Assembly: GCA_902542765.1 (NCBI GenBank)
Contig: CACBVW010000002.1
Location: 1-64,000 of the forward strand
Reading direction: 5' to 3'
Length of the DNA: 64,000 nt
Source: an uncultured SAR116 cluster alpha proteobacterium
Lineage (GTDB): Bacteria; Pseudomonadota; Alphaproteobacteria; Puniceispirillales; Marisalimonadaceae
Shown here: positions 20,891 through 29,179 of the stretch, piece by piece
How positions within the stretch are numbered: position 1 is the first letter of the stretch
How the letters are laid out: the number at the start of each line of letters is the position of its first letter
Program-made: the position numbers and the translations under genes
The notes under the pieces: generated by a model
Database searches by the model: none
The model's input: only the letters and a program-made list of their open reading frames with translations
Told to the model about the DNA's origin: nothing

Positions 20891-21424
20891 TTAATTTCTT
20901 GTAGAACCCCAAATATTAGCTTTTTGAACCCAGCCCACATATTTTTTTTTCTTTATTATTTCAATTTTACACCACTCTTCATTGCATTTCTTCACATTAA
21001 TTAATAAATTTGGTAAAAGTTTTGCTATTGAATTACTCGAATTAGATGGTATTGATTTTAAAAAACAAGTTCTAGTGACTAATCCTGTTCTAAATGAAGA
21101 TAATAATTGTGTATGAATCCATCCAGATATTTTGCTAGATGTTATAACTTTTCTCCAATTATTAAATTCAGCAATAACTTTCAATGGATATCCTTTTTGT
21201 TTTAATTCGAATTTTACTGGAAATTCCTTTCCTGGTCCAGATCTCATGTAACTTAATGAATTTTTTAATGAAACCATTCTTGGTATTTTTAAACCACTTC
21301 CATTAATTGATGCTTTAATTTCATTTGTGTTTGATAACGCGTTTTCCGAATTTATTATTAAACTAAATATCATAAAGGTTGAAGCATACAAAACTACTTT
21401 AGAGTTATGAATATAAATATTCAT
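20891..21424 (-). CDS. Secreted SH3-domain protein (SH3_4/DUF1058 type)
   Basis: Exported protein of 177 aa with bacterial SH3-like repeats, probably periplasmic and possibly binding peptidoglycan. I place the start at the ATG 21424 because it gives a normal signal peptide (hydrophobic VLYASTFMIFSLII, ending near NALS). An upstream in-frame start at 21451 would overlap the moeB end by 22 bases and put polar residues before the signal. The repeats begin at LSYMRSGPGKEFPV and KSIPSNSSNSIAKL, each with a tryptophan-rich strand such as WRKVITSSKISGWIH. It follows the MoeB-like gene on the same strand. The molecular role of this alphaproteobacterial family is not established. Confidence 0.85.
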   Translation of the reverse strand: MNIYIHNSKVVLYASTFMIFSLIINSENALSNTNEIKASINGSGLKIPRMVSLKNSLSYMRSGPGKEFPVKFELKQKGYPLKVIAEFNNWRKVITSSKISGWIHTQLLSSFRTGLVTRTCFLKSIPSNSSNSIAKLLPNLLINVKKCNEEWCKIEIIKKKKYVGWVQKANIWGSTRN

Positions 21425-21429
21425 GTTAT

Positions 21430-22179
21430 TTAATCTGAACACACAGGACATTGATTGTTCTTTATAAGCCTAATTTTATTTAGATCAAGAGTTAATCCAT
21501 CATATAAAAATAAATTTCCTGCTGTAGATTGATAGTCTTTTATAGCTATCTCCTTTATTGCCTCATTTACTTGCATACTCCCAATTAAGCCTGTTACAGG
21601 TCCAATTATTCCGGCCTCTCTGCAATTTGTAATAGGAGCTTTTTCATTAGTTCTTGGAAAAACACATTCATAACAAGGGTAACCTTTGTTTAATCCACTT
21701 TTCCAAATGGCAAACTGACCCTCCATTTGCACAGCTGAACCAGAAATTAAAATTTTTTTAAATTTGTGAGATAAAAAATTTAAAATATATTTCGTTTCGG
21801 TATTATCACAACAATCAAAAATCAAATCAAAACCACTTATATCTATAGCGTCATTAAAAATCTTTTTTTTGGATTTAATTGAAATATTTGGATTTATTTT
21901 CAAACACTCTTGTGCTAAATTTTCAGCTTTATTATTACCAATTTGATTATATTTATGAGCGATTTGCCTATTTAGGTTACTAATTTCAATAATATCTTCG
22001 TCGTAAATCTCTATATTTCCAAATCCTGCTGCAGAAGCGTAAAGTGCTACAGGACAACCTAAACCTCCAGCTCCAACAATTAAACAATTAGTTTTAAGTA
22101 ATTTTTCTTGACCTTCCTCATCAAAGTTAGGAATGATTACTTGTCTTGCATATCTATTAAGGTCGTCATCATTAAGCAT
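21430..22179 (-). CDS. MoeB/ThiF-family E1-like adenylyltransferase
   Basis: ATP-dependent adenylyltransferase for the C-terminal glycine of a ubiquitin-like sulfur carrier (MoaD or ThiS type). The 249 aa are the size of MoeB. The nucleotide-binding loop is GAGGLGCPVALYASAAG and the adenylation site NLNRQIAH. The zinc CxxC pairs are CYEC and the C-terminal CPVC, and the loop with the conserved cysteine is NCREAGIIGPVTGLIGS. No rhodanese domain is fused. It overlaps the coaBC end by 8 bases, indicating coupling. No moa or thi gene is nearby, so whether it serves molybdopterin, thiamine or tRNA thiolation is open. Confidence 0.88.
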   Translation of the reverse strand: MLNDDDLNRYARQVIIPNFDEEGQEKLLKTNCLIVGAGGLGCPVALYASAAGFGNIEIYDEDIIEISNLNRQIAHKYNQIGNNKAENLAQECLKINPNISIKSKKKIFNDAIDISGFDLIFDCCDNTETKYILNFLSHKFKKILISGSAVQMEGQFAIWKSGLNKGYPCYECVFPRTNEKAPITNCREAGIIGPVTGLIGSMQVNEAIKEIAIKDYQSTAGNLFLYDGLTLDLNKIRLIKNNQCPVCSD

Positions 22180-23617
22180 TTACATCTCTTTTTTTGTAAT
22201 TAATTAAAAGATCGTTAATCTTGTTAGCTAAATGGTAAGCCACAGATTTTTTGCTTTGCTTTTCCCATTCCTCATAATTATTTTTTTCAATAAGAGAGAC
22301 CTTATTAAAATCTTCTCCAAAAACTTTGTTGTTACTAACATCATTAGCAATAATTAGATCAATATTTTTAGACAATAATTTAGAATGAGCATTTTTGTTA
22401 ATGTCATTTGTTTCTGCTGAAAATCCGATTACAATTTTTGGTCTAAGGTTGCTTTTTGCAATCGTTTTTAAAATGTCAGGATTTTTTTCGGTTTCAAATA
22501 ATAATTTTTCATTAGTTTTTTTTATTTTATTATTTGAGTCAATCTTAATATTTGATGAGGTTTTAGGTATTAACTTCCAGTCTGCTACGGCGGCACTACA
22601 AATCAAAATATCAGTAGGGAGTTGTTGAGTTACATTATCTAGCATTTCTTGGGCAGTTTTTACTTGTATTATATTTTTACAAACTGGAAAAGGAATATTT
22701 ACGGGACCACTAATCAGGGTTACTTGTGCTCCTCTTTTTGTTAATTCAGAAGCAATCTCAAAACCTTGTTTTCCTGATGATTTGTTACTTACAAACCTAA
22801 TTGGATCAATTTCTTCTATAGTTGGCCCAGCTGTAATTAAAACAGAAATATCTTTAAATTGATTTTTTTGTATTTGATATTCTCTAACATATGATAAGCA
22901 AAATTCTAATATTGACTTAGGTTCTGGAAATCTTCCTGTTCCATTTTCACCACATGCCATATCACCTGTATCTGGTTCTATAAATGTTATTCCTCTATCT
23001 AAAAGTTTTCTGTAATTTTCACGGGTTGCTAAGTTATTCCACATTACAGGATTCATCGAAGGTGCAAAAATTATTTTAGAGAAAGAAGCAAGCAAAATTG
23101 TACTTGCTAAATCATCAGCTAATCCATTTGCAAGTTTTGCCATGATATTCGCAGTTGCAGGTGCTACTAAAATAAGTTCTGGATCTCTAGCCAATCTTAT
23201 ATGGTTCATTTTTGTTTCATCTTCAACAGAAAATAGATCAACATAACATTTTTTTTCATTTAAGGACGTAACTAACAAAGGTGTAATAAATTTTTGAGCT
23301 GATTTTGTCATAACTACATCAAGTTCAATATCAGTTTTTTTAATTAACCTAATTATTTCAAGAGATTTATATGATGCTATTCCTCCACAAATGATTAGCA
23401 ACATTTTAAATTTTAGATCTCTTAATTTTTTTGAAGGTAAAAAATTTTCAATGTTTAAATCTAAATATGAACTTAATTTAATAACAGCTTCAAGCTTGGT
23501 ACTTGGTATTTTATTGATTTTTTTCCAATTAGAAATTGCAGAAGGTTGAATGTTTAATCTTTCAGCTACGGCACCTGTTCCGCCAAGTAAAGAAATAAGT
23601 TTTGAAATATTATTCAT
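22172..23617 (-). CDS. coaBC: CoaBC (PPC decarboxylase/PPA-cysteine ligase) with N-terminal helix-turn-helix
   Basis: Bifunctional enzyme of coenzyme A synthesis that joins 4'-phosphopantothenate to cysteine and decarboxylates the product. From the ATG at 23617 it has 481 aa. Residues 1-60 are a Cro/YdaS-like helix-turn-helix (GAVAERLNIQPSAISNWKK), followed by the flavoprotein CoaC domain from M72 (LLIICGGIASYKS; VAPATANIMAKLANGLADDL; Cys motif ACGENGTGRF) and CoaB (LITAGPTIEEIDPIRF, AAVADWK). The frame also runs upstream to 23710 but would overlap ubiB. An internal ATG at 23404 would give a classical CoaBC without the HTH. It lies between ubiB and the MoeB-like gene. Confidence 0.93.
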   Translation of the reverse strand: MNNISKLISLLGGTGAVAERLNIQPSAISNWKKINKIPSTKLEAVIKLSSYLDLNIENFLPSKKLRDLKFKMLLIICGGIASYKSLEIIRLIKKTDIELDVVMTKSAQKFITPLLVTSLNEKKCYVDLFSVEDETKMNHIRLARDPELILVAPATANIMAKLANGLADDLASTILLASFSKIIFAPSMNPVMWNNLATRENYRKLLDRGITFIEPDTGDMACGENGTGRFPEPKSILEFCLSYVREYQIQKNQFKDISVLITAGPTIEEIDPIRFVSNKSSGKQGFEIASELTKRGAQVTLISGPVNIPFPVCKNIIQVKTAQEMLDNVTQQLPTDILICSAAVADWKLIPKTSSNIKIDSNNKIKKTNEKLLFETEKNPDILKTIAKSNLRPKIVIGFSAETNDINKNAHSKLLSKNIDLIIANDVSNNKVFGEDFNKVSLIEKNNYEEWEKQSKKSVAYHLANKINDLLINYKKRDVNA

Positions 23618-23684
23618 AAGATAAAGTCTATCGTTAATTAAAGTATTATAATAATTGAATTTAATGAAAAATAAATGAAATATT

Positions 23685-25133
23685 TCATTTTTTTGATAAA
23701 ATTTCATCAACTTTACTGATTATTTCAGGTATTTTAAGTAAAGCTATCTTATTTTTGTGAAACCATTCTTCCAACACTTTAAATGGATCATGTGTATCAG
23801 TAATCCATTTATCTATTAATGGTCTAGACAATTCCCACATATTTATATCTGGATTTATTTGTCTTGTTGTACCTTCTGCCATTAACATAGTTTTTTGTAA
23901 TAGTGTAAACTGTGGTTGCACTTCAATATTGAATTTTTTTGATAAACTGAGAATTTGGCCAAGCAATTTAGCTAAAGAAACTTCGCCAATAGGTTTGTTT
24001 AAGATTGGTGTAGAAATTGCTCTTATTGCTTGAGAAAGATGATAATGAGAAATATCTTTACCCAACATATTTGCTTCATCATGTATTTCAACTACTTTAT
24101 TATAATTTTTATTTAAAAGATAAGTAAGTAATAATGCTAAAAATTGTCTATCTTTATTTGATAGTCTACCCATAATACCAAAATCAATTGGAATTAGTGA
24201 ACCTTTTTTATCAATTAAAATATTTCCAGGATGCATATCTCCATGAAAGAAACCATCACGAAAAACTTGAAGGAAAAAAACTTCTGTACCAATTTCAGTA
24301 ATATTTTTAATATTATGCTTAGAGGCATCAAGTGATTCTAAATCATCAATTCTAATCCCATCTATGAATTCAAGAACAAGCATGTTTTTAGTTGTAAATT
24401 CCCAGTAAATTTTAGGAACTCTATAATTTGGATGATCTTTAAAATTTTCAGCAAGTTCATCTGCTGCAGAAGCTTCTAAAGTTAAATCAAGTTCATTTAA
24501 AGAGACTTCAGACAACACTTCCACATTTTTTGAAAGTTTGAGTCTTTTTATACTTGGAATACAGAATTCAAAGAATTTGGTAGCCCAATAAAAAAAAGTG
24601 AAGTCTCTAAACAGTTCTTTATATATATTTGGCTTTAAAATTTTTATTGCTACTTTTTGTCCATTTTTAAGGATTCCAGTATGAACTTGGGCAACCGATG
24701 CACTAGCAATTGGATTTTCATCAAAAGAAGCTAAATTTTCTTGAAGAAGATTGTCATTTTCTGCTTGAATAATTTTTTTAGCAATAGAATTTGAAAAAGG
24801 TTTTAATTTACCTTGTAATATACTAAGTTCATTACATGTTTTTTTCCCAAGTATATCAGGCCTTGTCGACAAAGCTTGTCCGAATTTTATATATCCAGGG
24901 CCTAAGTTGATTAAAACATTAGAGAGTTTTTTTCCAATTTCTTTTTGATTATTATTTCCAAAAACAAAATTTAAAACTTTTAAAATTAATTCTATTTGCT
25001 TATTAAAAAACTTGTTTATGATAAGAACATTCAAAATGCCAGTTCTAATTATTTTAATAAATATTATAAGACTTTTAATAAAAAAAAATGGTGTTTTCCA
25101 TGATGGGTATTCTAAATTCCGCTTAATTTGCAT
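23685..25133 (-). CDS. ubiB: UbiB-family ubiquinone biosynthesis kinase-like protein
   Basis: Atypical protein-kinase-like ATPase needed for ubiquinone synthesis, 482 aa. The characteristic KxGQ segment is KFGQALSTRPD. The ATP lysine is in AIKILKP, the catalytic-loop motif is FFHGDMHPGN and the metal-binding motif DFGIMG. The C-terminal 30 residues are less hydrophobic than in E. coli UbiB. The ATG touches the ubiE stop directly, so the two are translationally coupled in a ubiE-ubiB-coaBC operon. Confidence 0.95.
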   Translation of the reverse strand: MQIKRNLEYPSWKTPFFFIKSLIIFIKIIRTGILNVLIINKFFNKQIELILKVLNFVFGNNNQKEIGKKLSNVLINLGPGYIKFGQALSTRPDILGKKTCNELSILQGKLKPFSNSIAKKIIQAENDNLLQENLASFDENPIASASVAQVHTGILKNGQKVAIKILKPNIYKELFRDFTFFYWATKFFEFCIPSIKRLKLSKNVEVLSEVSLNELDLTLEASAADELAENFKDHPNYRVPKIYWEFTTKNMLVLEFIDGIRIDDLESLDASKHNIKNITEIGTEVFFLQVFRDGFFHGDMHPGNILIDKKGSLIPIDFGIMGRLSNKDRQFLALLLTYLLNKNYNKVVEIHDEANMLGKDISHYHLSQAIRAISTPILNKPIGEVSLAKLLGQILSLSKKFNIEVQPQFTLLQKTMLMAEGTTRQINPDINMWELSRPLIDKWITDTHDPFKVLEEWFHKNKIALLKIPEIISKVDEILSKK

Positions 25134-25874
25134 TTAGATTTTCCAACCACTATGTAAAGCAACAATGCCGTTTGATAAGTTCCTATACTTAACTCTAGAA
25201 AATCCAACTTCTGAAAACGTTTTAGACAGCTCACCTTGAGTAGGAAATTTTCTTATAGATTCTACTAAATATGTGTAAGCTTCCTTATTTCCAGCAACTT
25301 TATCTCCTATTAATGGCATAATTTTAAATGACCATAAATCGTAAAATTTCTTTAAAAGATCGTTTTCCACATGGCTAAATTCTAGACATACAAACCGTCC
25401 ACCAGGTTTTAGAATACGATAAATTTCTTGTAAAGATTTATTTCTATTTGTAATATTTCTCAAACCAAAACTCATAGTTGCCCTTTCAAATGAATTATCT
25501 AATGCTGGAATATCCTCTGCACTTGCAATAGTCCACTTTAAATTACGAACATTCTTATACTTTTGTTTACTTACTTGAATCATTTCTTCATTTATATCGA
25601 AAATATGAGCTGAGTTACCCCCCGCATTAATAAATTTTTTGGCGATATCACCTGTCCCTCCAGCAATATCAGCCAAATTTTGAGTGCTATGAGGAGCTAA
25701 CCAATTGATTAAATCATTTTTCCAACTTCTATGAATTCCTAAACTTGTTATATCATTCATAAGATCATATTTGCGAGCAACTGAATTGAATACATTATTA
25801 ACTAATTTTTGTTTGTCACTTTTTTTTACCGACTTGTTGCCAAAGTCTACATTATTTTCATTTTCATCTACCAT
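25134..25874 (-). CDS. ubiE: Ubiquinone/menaquinone methyltransferase UbiE
   Basis: SAM-dependent C-methyltransferase of the quinone ring, 246 aa from the ATG at 25874. That ATG has AGG 7 bases upstream and is preferred over a TTG at 25889. Motif I is LADIAGGTGDIAKKF, with the UbiE signatures NDITSLGIHRSWK near the N-terminus and the RILKPGGRFVCLEF stretch. It opens the ubiE-ubiB-coaBC run and is divergent from mutM across 93 bases, the usual alphaproteobacterial arrangement. Confidence 0.96.
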   Translation of the reverse strand: MVDENENNVDFGNKSVKKSDKQKLVNNVFNSVARKYDLMNDITSLGIHRSWKNDLINWLAPHSTQNLADIAGGTGDIAKKFINAGGNSAHIFDINEEMIQVSKQKYKNVRNLKWTIASAEDIPALDNSFERATMSFGLRNITNRNKSLQEIYRILKPGGRFVCLEFSHVENDLLKKFYDLWSFKIMPLIGDKVAGNKEAYTYLVESIRKFPTQGELSKTFSEVGFSRVKYRNLSNGIVALHSGWKI

Positions 25875-25967
25875 AATTAACCTAGACAATATACTAAATG
25901 TAAATTCTAATTAATGATACTAATATACTTTTTAAATTTATTTAAAGAAATAATAAAAAGGACAAAA

Positions 25968-26801
25968 ATGCCTGAATTACCAGAAGTTGAGACAGTATGT
26001 TTAGCCTTATCTAAAATTTTAAATAATTCTAGAGTGAGTAATATTAAGATATATAGAAAAGACTTAAGATGGACCATAAAAGATAATTTAGAAACAGATT
26101 TAAAAGAAAAAATTTTAAAAAAACCATTTAGAAGAGGGAAATATATCTTAATTCCAACCATTAAAGAACATATATTATTGTTTCATCTAGGAATGAGTGG
26201 ATCAATAAAGATTTTGTCTGGAGAATATAAGGTACTTAAACATGATCATATTAAAATTAATATAGAAACTGAAGATAATAAAAATTTTACAATTGTTTAT
26301 AACGATCCTAGAAGATTTGGGTATGTTGATTTTTTTCATATTAGCAAAATTAAAAGTCACTTTTTACTTAAAAAATTAGGTGTGGAACCACTTGAAAAGG
26401 ATTTTAATTTACAATATCTACAAAACAAAATGTATAATAAATCGAAGTGTGTAAAAAACTTTTTAATTGATCAAAGCATTATTGCTGGTATAGGTAATAT
26501 CTATGTTAGTGAGATTTTATATAAAGCTAAAATTAGTCCCTTACGAACAGTGGATAAGCTTAATAAAGAAAATTTAAAATCCATAATAGCTGCAACAAAA
26601 TTTATTTTGAAAAAATCAATTAATGCTGGCGGAACATCTATTAGAAATCACTTGCAACCAGATGGAAAGCTTGGATATTTTGTGCAAAAACTTAAGGTAT
26701 ATGGAAAGAATAAATCTAAATGCAATAAATGCAATAATTTGATAACTTTAATAAACATTAATAATCGTTCAACGTTTTATTGTAGTAACTGTCAAAGGTA
26801 G
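25968..26801 (+). CDS. mutM: Formamidopyrimidine-DNA glycosylase
   Basis: Base-excision repair glycosylase/AP lyase for 8-oxoguanine, 277 aa. The start at 25968 is fixed by function: the enzyme needs Pro2 and Glu3 (PELPEVETV) as catalytic residues, and AAAAAGG lies just upstream. An open frame from 25914 would bury them. The beta-hairpin lysine is in RRGKYIL. The helix-two-turn-helix region includes IAGIGNIYVSEILYKAKI, and a C-terminal zinc finger has four cysteines (CNKC and CSNC). It is divergent from ubiE. Confidence 0.97.
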   Translation: MPELPEVETVCLALSKILNNSRVSNIKIYRKDLRWTIKDNLETDLKEKILKKPFRRGKYILIPTIKEHILLFHLGMSGSIKILSGEYKVLKHDHIKINIETEDNKNFTIVYNDPRRFGYVDFFHISKIKSHFLLKKLGVEPLEKDFNLQYLQNKMYNKSKCVKNFLIDQSIIAGIGNIYVSEILYKAKISPLRTVDKLNKENLKSIIAATKFILKKSINAGGTSIRNHLQPDGKLGYFVQKLKVYGKNKSKCNKCNNLITLININNRSTFYCSNCQR

Positions 26802-26839
26802 CTTTTGAATAAAATAAATATATATATAACTTTATTAAC

Positions 26840-26868
26840 TTGACAATTTATAAAGAAAAATTTAATCC
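26840..26868 (+). promoter_or_regulatory. Candidate sigma-70 promoter for rpsT
   Basis: A perfect -35 hexamer TTGACA lies at 26840-26845, about 50 bases before the rpsT ATG. The -10 is weak: TTTAAT at spacing 15 or TAATCC at spacing 17. Position in the only gap between mutM and rpsT supports a promoter here, but the exact -10 is uncertain. Confidence 0.4.
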
Positions 26869-26893
26869 ATATTAAAATTTGAAAGGTTTTAAT

Positions 26894-27157
26894 ATGGCTA
26901 ATCATTCGTCGGCAAAAAAAAGAATTAGAAGAAATGCTAGAATGGAAATTGTAAATAAGATCAGAAAAAACAGGGTCAGATCTTTTATAAAAAAAGTAGA
27001 AATAGCTATAGATAAATCTGACAAAGCATTGGCAGAAGAAGCTTTTAAAATTGCTCAACCTGAAATGCATAGGTCAGTTTCTAAAGGCGTTTTTAAAAAA
27101 AATACAATGTCTAGAAAATTATCTAGACTTTCTTCTAGAATAAAAAAGATAGGTTAA
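26894..27157 (+). CDS. rpsT: 30S ribosomal protein S20
   Basis: Small basic 16S rRNA-binding protein of 87 aa. It begins [16 protein letters not shown]-like after the ATG at 26894, with GAAAGG at 26881-26886. A TTG at 26879 would add five unusual residues and is not needed. The three long helices typical of S20 are evident from alternating Lys/Ala/Leu. It is followed by a clear terminator and then the region upstream of dnaA, as in other alphaproteobacteria where rpsT and dnaA are neighbours. Confidence 0.97.
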   Translation: MANHSSAKKRIRRNARMEIVNKIRKNRVRSFIKKVEIAIDKSDKALAEEAFKIAQPEMHRSVSKGVFKKNTMSRKLSRLSSRIKKIG

Positions 27158-27183
27158 CCCTATTTTGATAAGTATTTTAATTA

Positions 27184-27208
27184 AAGAGGCACTTGCCTCT
27201 TTTTTTAC
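27184..27208 (+). terminator. Intrinsic terminator of rpsT
   Basis: A perfect 7-bp stem AAGAGGC/GCCTCTT with an ACTT loop (27191-27194) runs straight into a T tract to 27207. It starts 27 bases after the rpsT stop. It isolates rpsT from the dnaA leader. Confidence 0.9.
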
Positions 27209-27632
27209 AATAATTAATTCAACGATTCGCTTAATTTAGAAAAATAAAAAAATTTAGATTTGTTAAATTTTTTTTAAAATTATAAATTACAAAAAATTAT
27301 AAAGTAATTATAAATTTAAAATATAATTTAAGAGAATCATAATAAATTCAAAGAAGTATGATTAATTATTAGAAAATAATCTTAAGTAATTATTTTCTGA
27401 ATCAAATGTTTATTTAATTTTTTTTATTAATTCAAATATTCTTAAAAAATTTAATCCACTGTTTTATTTATCTTTTTTACAGATAATTAAAAATCAATAT
27501 ATTTTTTTTTTTTATTATTGCCTCAAATCTTGCGATTGGTTTGTATAAATATATATTTCAATTAGTTAATCATTTGGAATTTTCAAAAAATAATATGGTT
27601 ATACACTTTCTTTTAAAATAGGATTTTAGAAA
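27209..27632. other. AT-rich non-coding region upstream of dnaA; weak oriC candidate
   Basis: No gene is visible in these 424 bases. The stretch is extremely A+T rich with many T and A runs. It holds a 10-bp inverted repeat with 8-base loop (27371-27398), a small hairpin TTATCT/AGATAA (27468-27486), three GANTC sites (27224, 27334, 27399) and one DnaA-box-like nonamer TTATACACT at 27599-27607. Neighbouring dnaA-dnaN-recF-gyrB suggests a possible replication origin, but convincing clusters of TTATCCACA boxes are absent and alphaproteobacterial origins often lie elsewhere. A dnaA promoter must lie here in any case. Confidence 0.4.
27371..27398. repeat. 10-bp inverted repeat in the dnaA upstream region
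   Basis: AGAAAATAAT (27371-27380) and its exact complement ATTATTTTCT (27389-27398) are separated by CTTAAGTA. The stem can extend by two more pairs, one T-G and one T-A. No T tract follows, so it does not look like a terminator. It may be a protein-binding or unwinding-related element. Confidence 0.6.
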
Positions 27633-29072
27633 ATGTCAGAAGTAGAAATTGATTCCAATTTAGAAGGTAAATACAACCAAAATACAAATGATTGTAACGA
27701 AATATTTATTGTTCAGAAAAGCCAATGGGAAGAGATTAAAACTTTAATATCTAACAATATCAAAGAAATCTTCTGGAAAGCCTGGATTAATCCTCTTAAG
27801 TTTGAAAAATATGAGAAAGGTATACTACACCTTTCAACTGACTCTCAAATAATTTCTGATAGAGCAGAAAATCAATATTACGAAACTATTTTTTTTGAAG
27901 CTTCCAATTTTTTTAAATCTTTAAAAAAAATTCATTTTCATACAGTTCCTTTTAATAATAAAGAAAATATCTCTTTAAAAAATAAACTTAAAAATATCCA
28001 AATTGATCAACAGACTAAGCATAATGAATTATCGTTTATTGATAGCTTGTCAATGAAAACAAATTCTAAATTTAGTTTCGATAATTTTGTAGTGGGTGAA
28101 GCTAATAAAATGCCATTTGCTGCATCTAAAAGAATATGTGAAAAAAATTCCTTAATTTACAATCCATTATTTATTCATGGTGATGTAGGAATGGGAAAAA
28201 CACATTTACTAAATGCAATTGCAATAGAATTAAAAGCAAAAATTCCTAATTTAAAAATTGTAATGATATCTGCCGAGAGGTTTATGTACCAATTCATAAA
28301 ATCAATTAGGTTAAAAGAGACAATTAAATTCAAAGATCAATTCAGATCTATTGATATTTTACTGATTGATGATATACAATTTATAGGTGGTAAGGAGTCT
28401 ACTCAAGAAGAATTTTTTTATACTTTTAATGAATTAATTAACCAAGGAAAACAAATAATAATTTCATCTAACAAATCTCCAGTAGATTTATTATCTCTAG
28501 ATGAAAAGCTCAAATCCAGATTATCAGGTGGTCTTGTTGTAGATTTTCTTCCAACTAATTACGAATTGAGATTGGGAATATTGAAAAAAAAAGTAGAAAT
28601 ATTAAACATCGATATTCCAATTGATGTGCTTCAGTTTCTAGCAAGTAAAATAGTAAATAATGTCAGAGAATTGGAAGGTGCATTAAATCGTATTTGGGCT
28701 AATTATGAATTAACGGGTAAAAAAGTTAATATAGAAAATTCTACTAATTTATTATCTGATCTAATATCTGCTCGTGAAAAAACTATTTCTATAGATAATA
28801 TTAAGAAAAAAGTTTCATCATATTACAATCTTGCTTTGTCTGACATGACCTCTTCTAGAAGATCAATTAATATTGCTAGACCTAGACAAATTGCAATGTA
28901 TATTTCCAAAGAGTTAACAAGTTATTCTTACCCTGAAATTGGAAAAGCTTTTGGTGGTAAAGATCATACGACTGTTATACATGCTGTAAAAAAAATTGAG
29001 TCATTAATTGAAGATGATCAAAAATTAAAAAAACATATTTTTGAGTTAAAAGAAATCATTTTTACACCATAA
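27633..29072 (+). CDS. dnaA: Chromosomal replication initiator DnaA
   Basis: AAA+ initiator that binds oriC and melts the origin, 479 aa. Domain I (about 25-100), a short linker, then the ATPase domain III from about 145 (FVVGEANKMPFAAS; Walker A GDVGMGKT; Walker B LLIDDIQFIGGK; SRLSGGLVVD sensor region). Domain IV has the DNA-binding signature GGKDHTTVIHAVKKIE. TAGGA lies about 14 bases before the ATG. The leader is a 425-base AT-rich region, and dnaN follows after 107 bases. Confidence 0.98.
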   Translation: MSEVEIDSNLEGKYNQNTNDCNEIFIVQKSQWEEIKTLISNNIKEIFWKAWINPLKFEKYEKGILHLSTDSQIISDRAENQYYETIFFEASNFFKSLKKIHFHTVPFNNKENISLKNKLKNIQIDQQTKHNELSFIDSLSMKTNSKFSFDNFVVGEANKMPFAASKRICEKNSLIYNPLFIHGDVGMGKTHLLNAIAIELKAKIPNLKIVMISAERFMYQFIKSIRLKETIKFKDQFRSIDILLIDDIQFIGGKESTQEEFFYTFNELINQGKQIIISSNKSPVDLLSLDEKLKSRLSGGLVVDFLPTNYELRLGILKKKVEILNIDIPIDVLQFLASKIVNNVRELEGALNRIWANYELTGKKVNIENSTNLLSDLISAREKTISIDNIKKKVSSYYNLALSDMTSSRRSINIARPRQIAMYISKELTSYSYPEIGKAFGGKDHTTVIHAVKKIESLIEDDQKLKKHIFELKEIIFTP

Positions 29073-29086
29073 ATTATACTTTATTA

Positions 29087-29105
29087 ATCAAAGAATTTCT
29101 TTGAT
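29087..29105. repeat. Perfect palindrome between dnaA and dnaN
   Basis: ATCAAAGAA and TTCTTTGAT flank a single central T, giving a 9+1+9 perfect inverted repeat 14 bases after the dnaA stop. No T tract follows, which argues against a simple terminator. It could be an operator or an mRNA 3'-end hairpin. Confidence 0.55.
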
Positions 29106-29113
29106 GTAATTGC

Positions 29114-29143
29114 TTGCTGAAACAACTTTAAACATGTTATAAA
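29114..29143 (+). promoter_or_regulatory. Candidate sigma-70 promoter for dnaN
   Basis: TTGCTG (29114-29119) and TATAAA (29138-29143) with an 18-base spacer lie 37 bases before the dnaN ATG, in the only sizeable gap inside the dnaA-gyrB block. This would allow dnaN-recF-gyrB to be expressed separately from dnaA. Confidence 0.4.
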
Positions 29144-29179
29144 TAATTGAATATTTTATAAAGTAATTGAGGTTCAATT

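Noticed and set aside
27209-27632. Small genes, tRNA or structural RNA in the dnaA upstream gap
   Set aside because: Sequence is too AT-rich with many stops in all frames and no cloverleaf or known RNA pattern could be seen.
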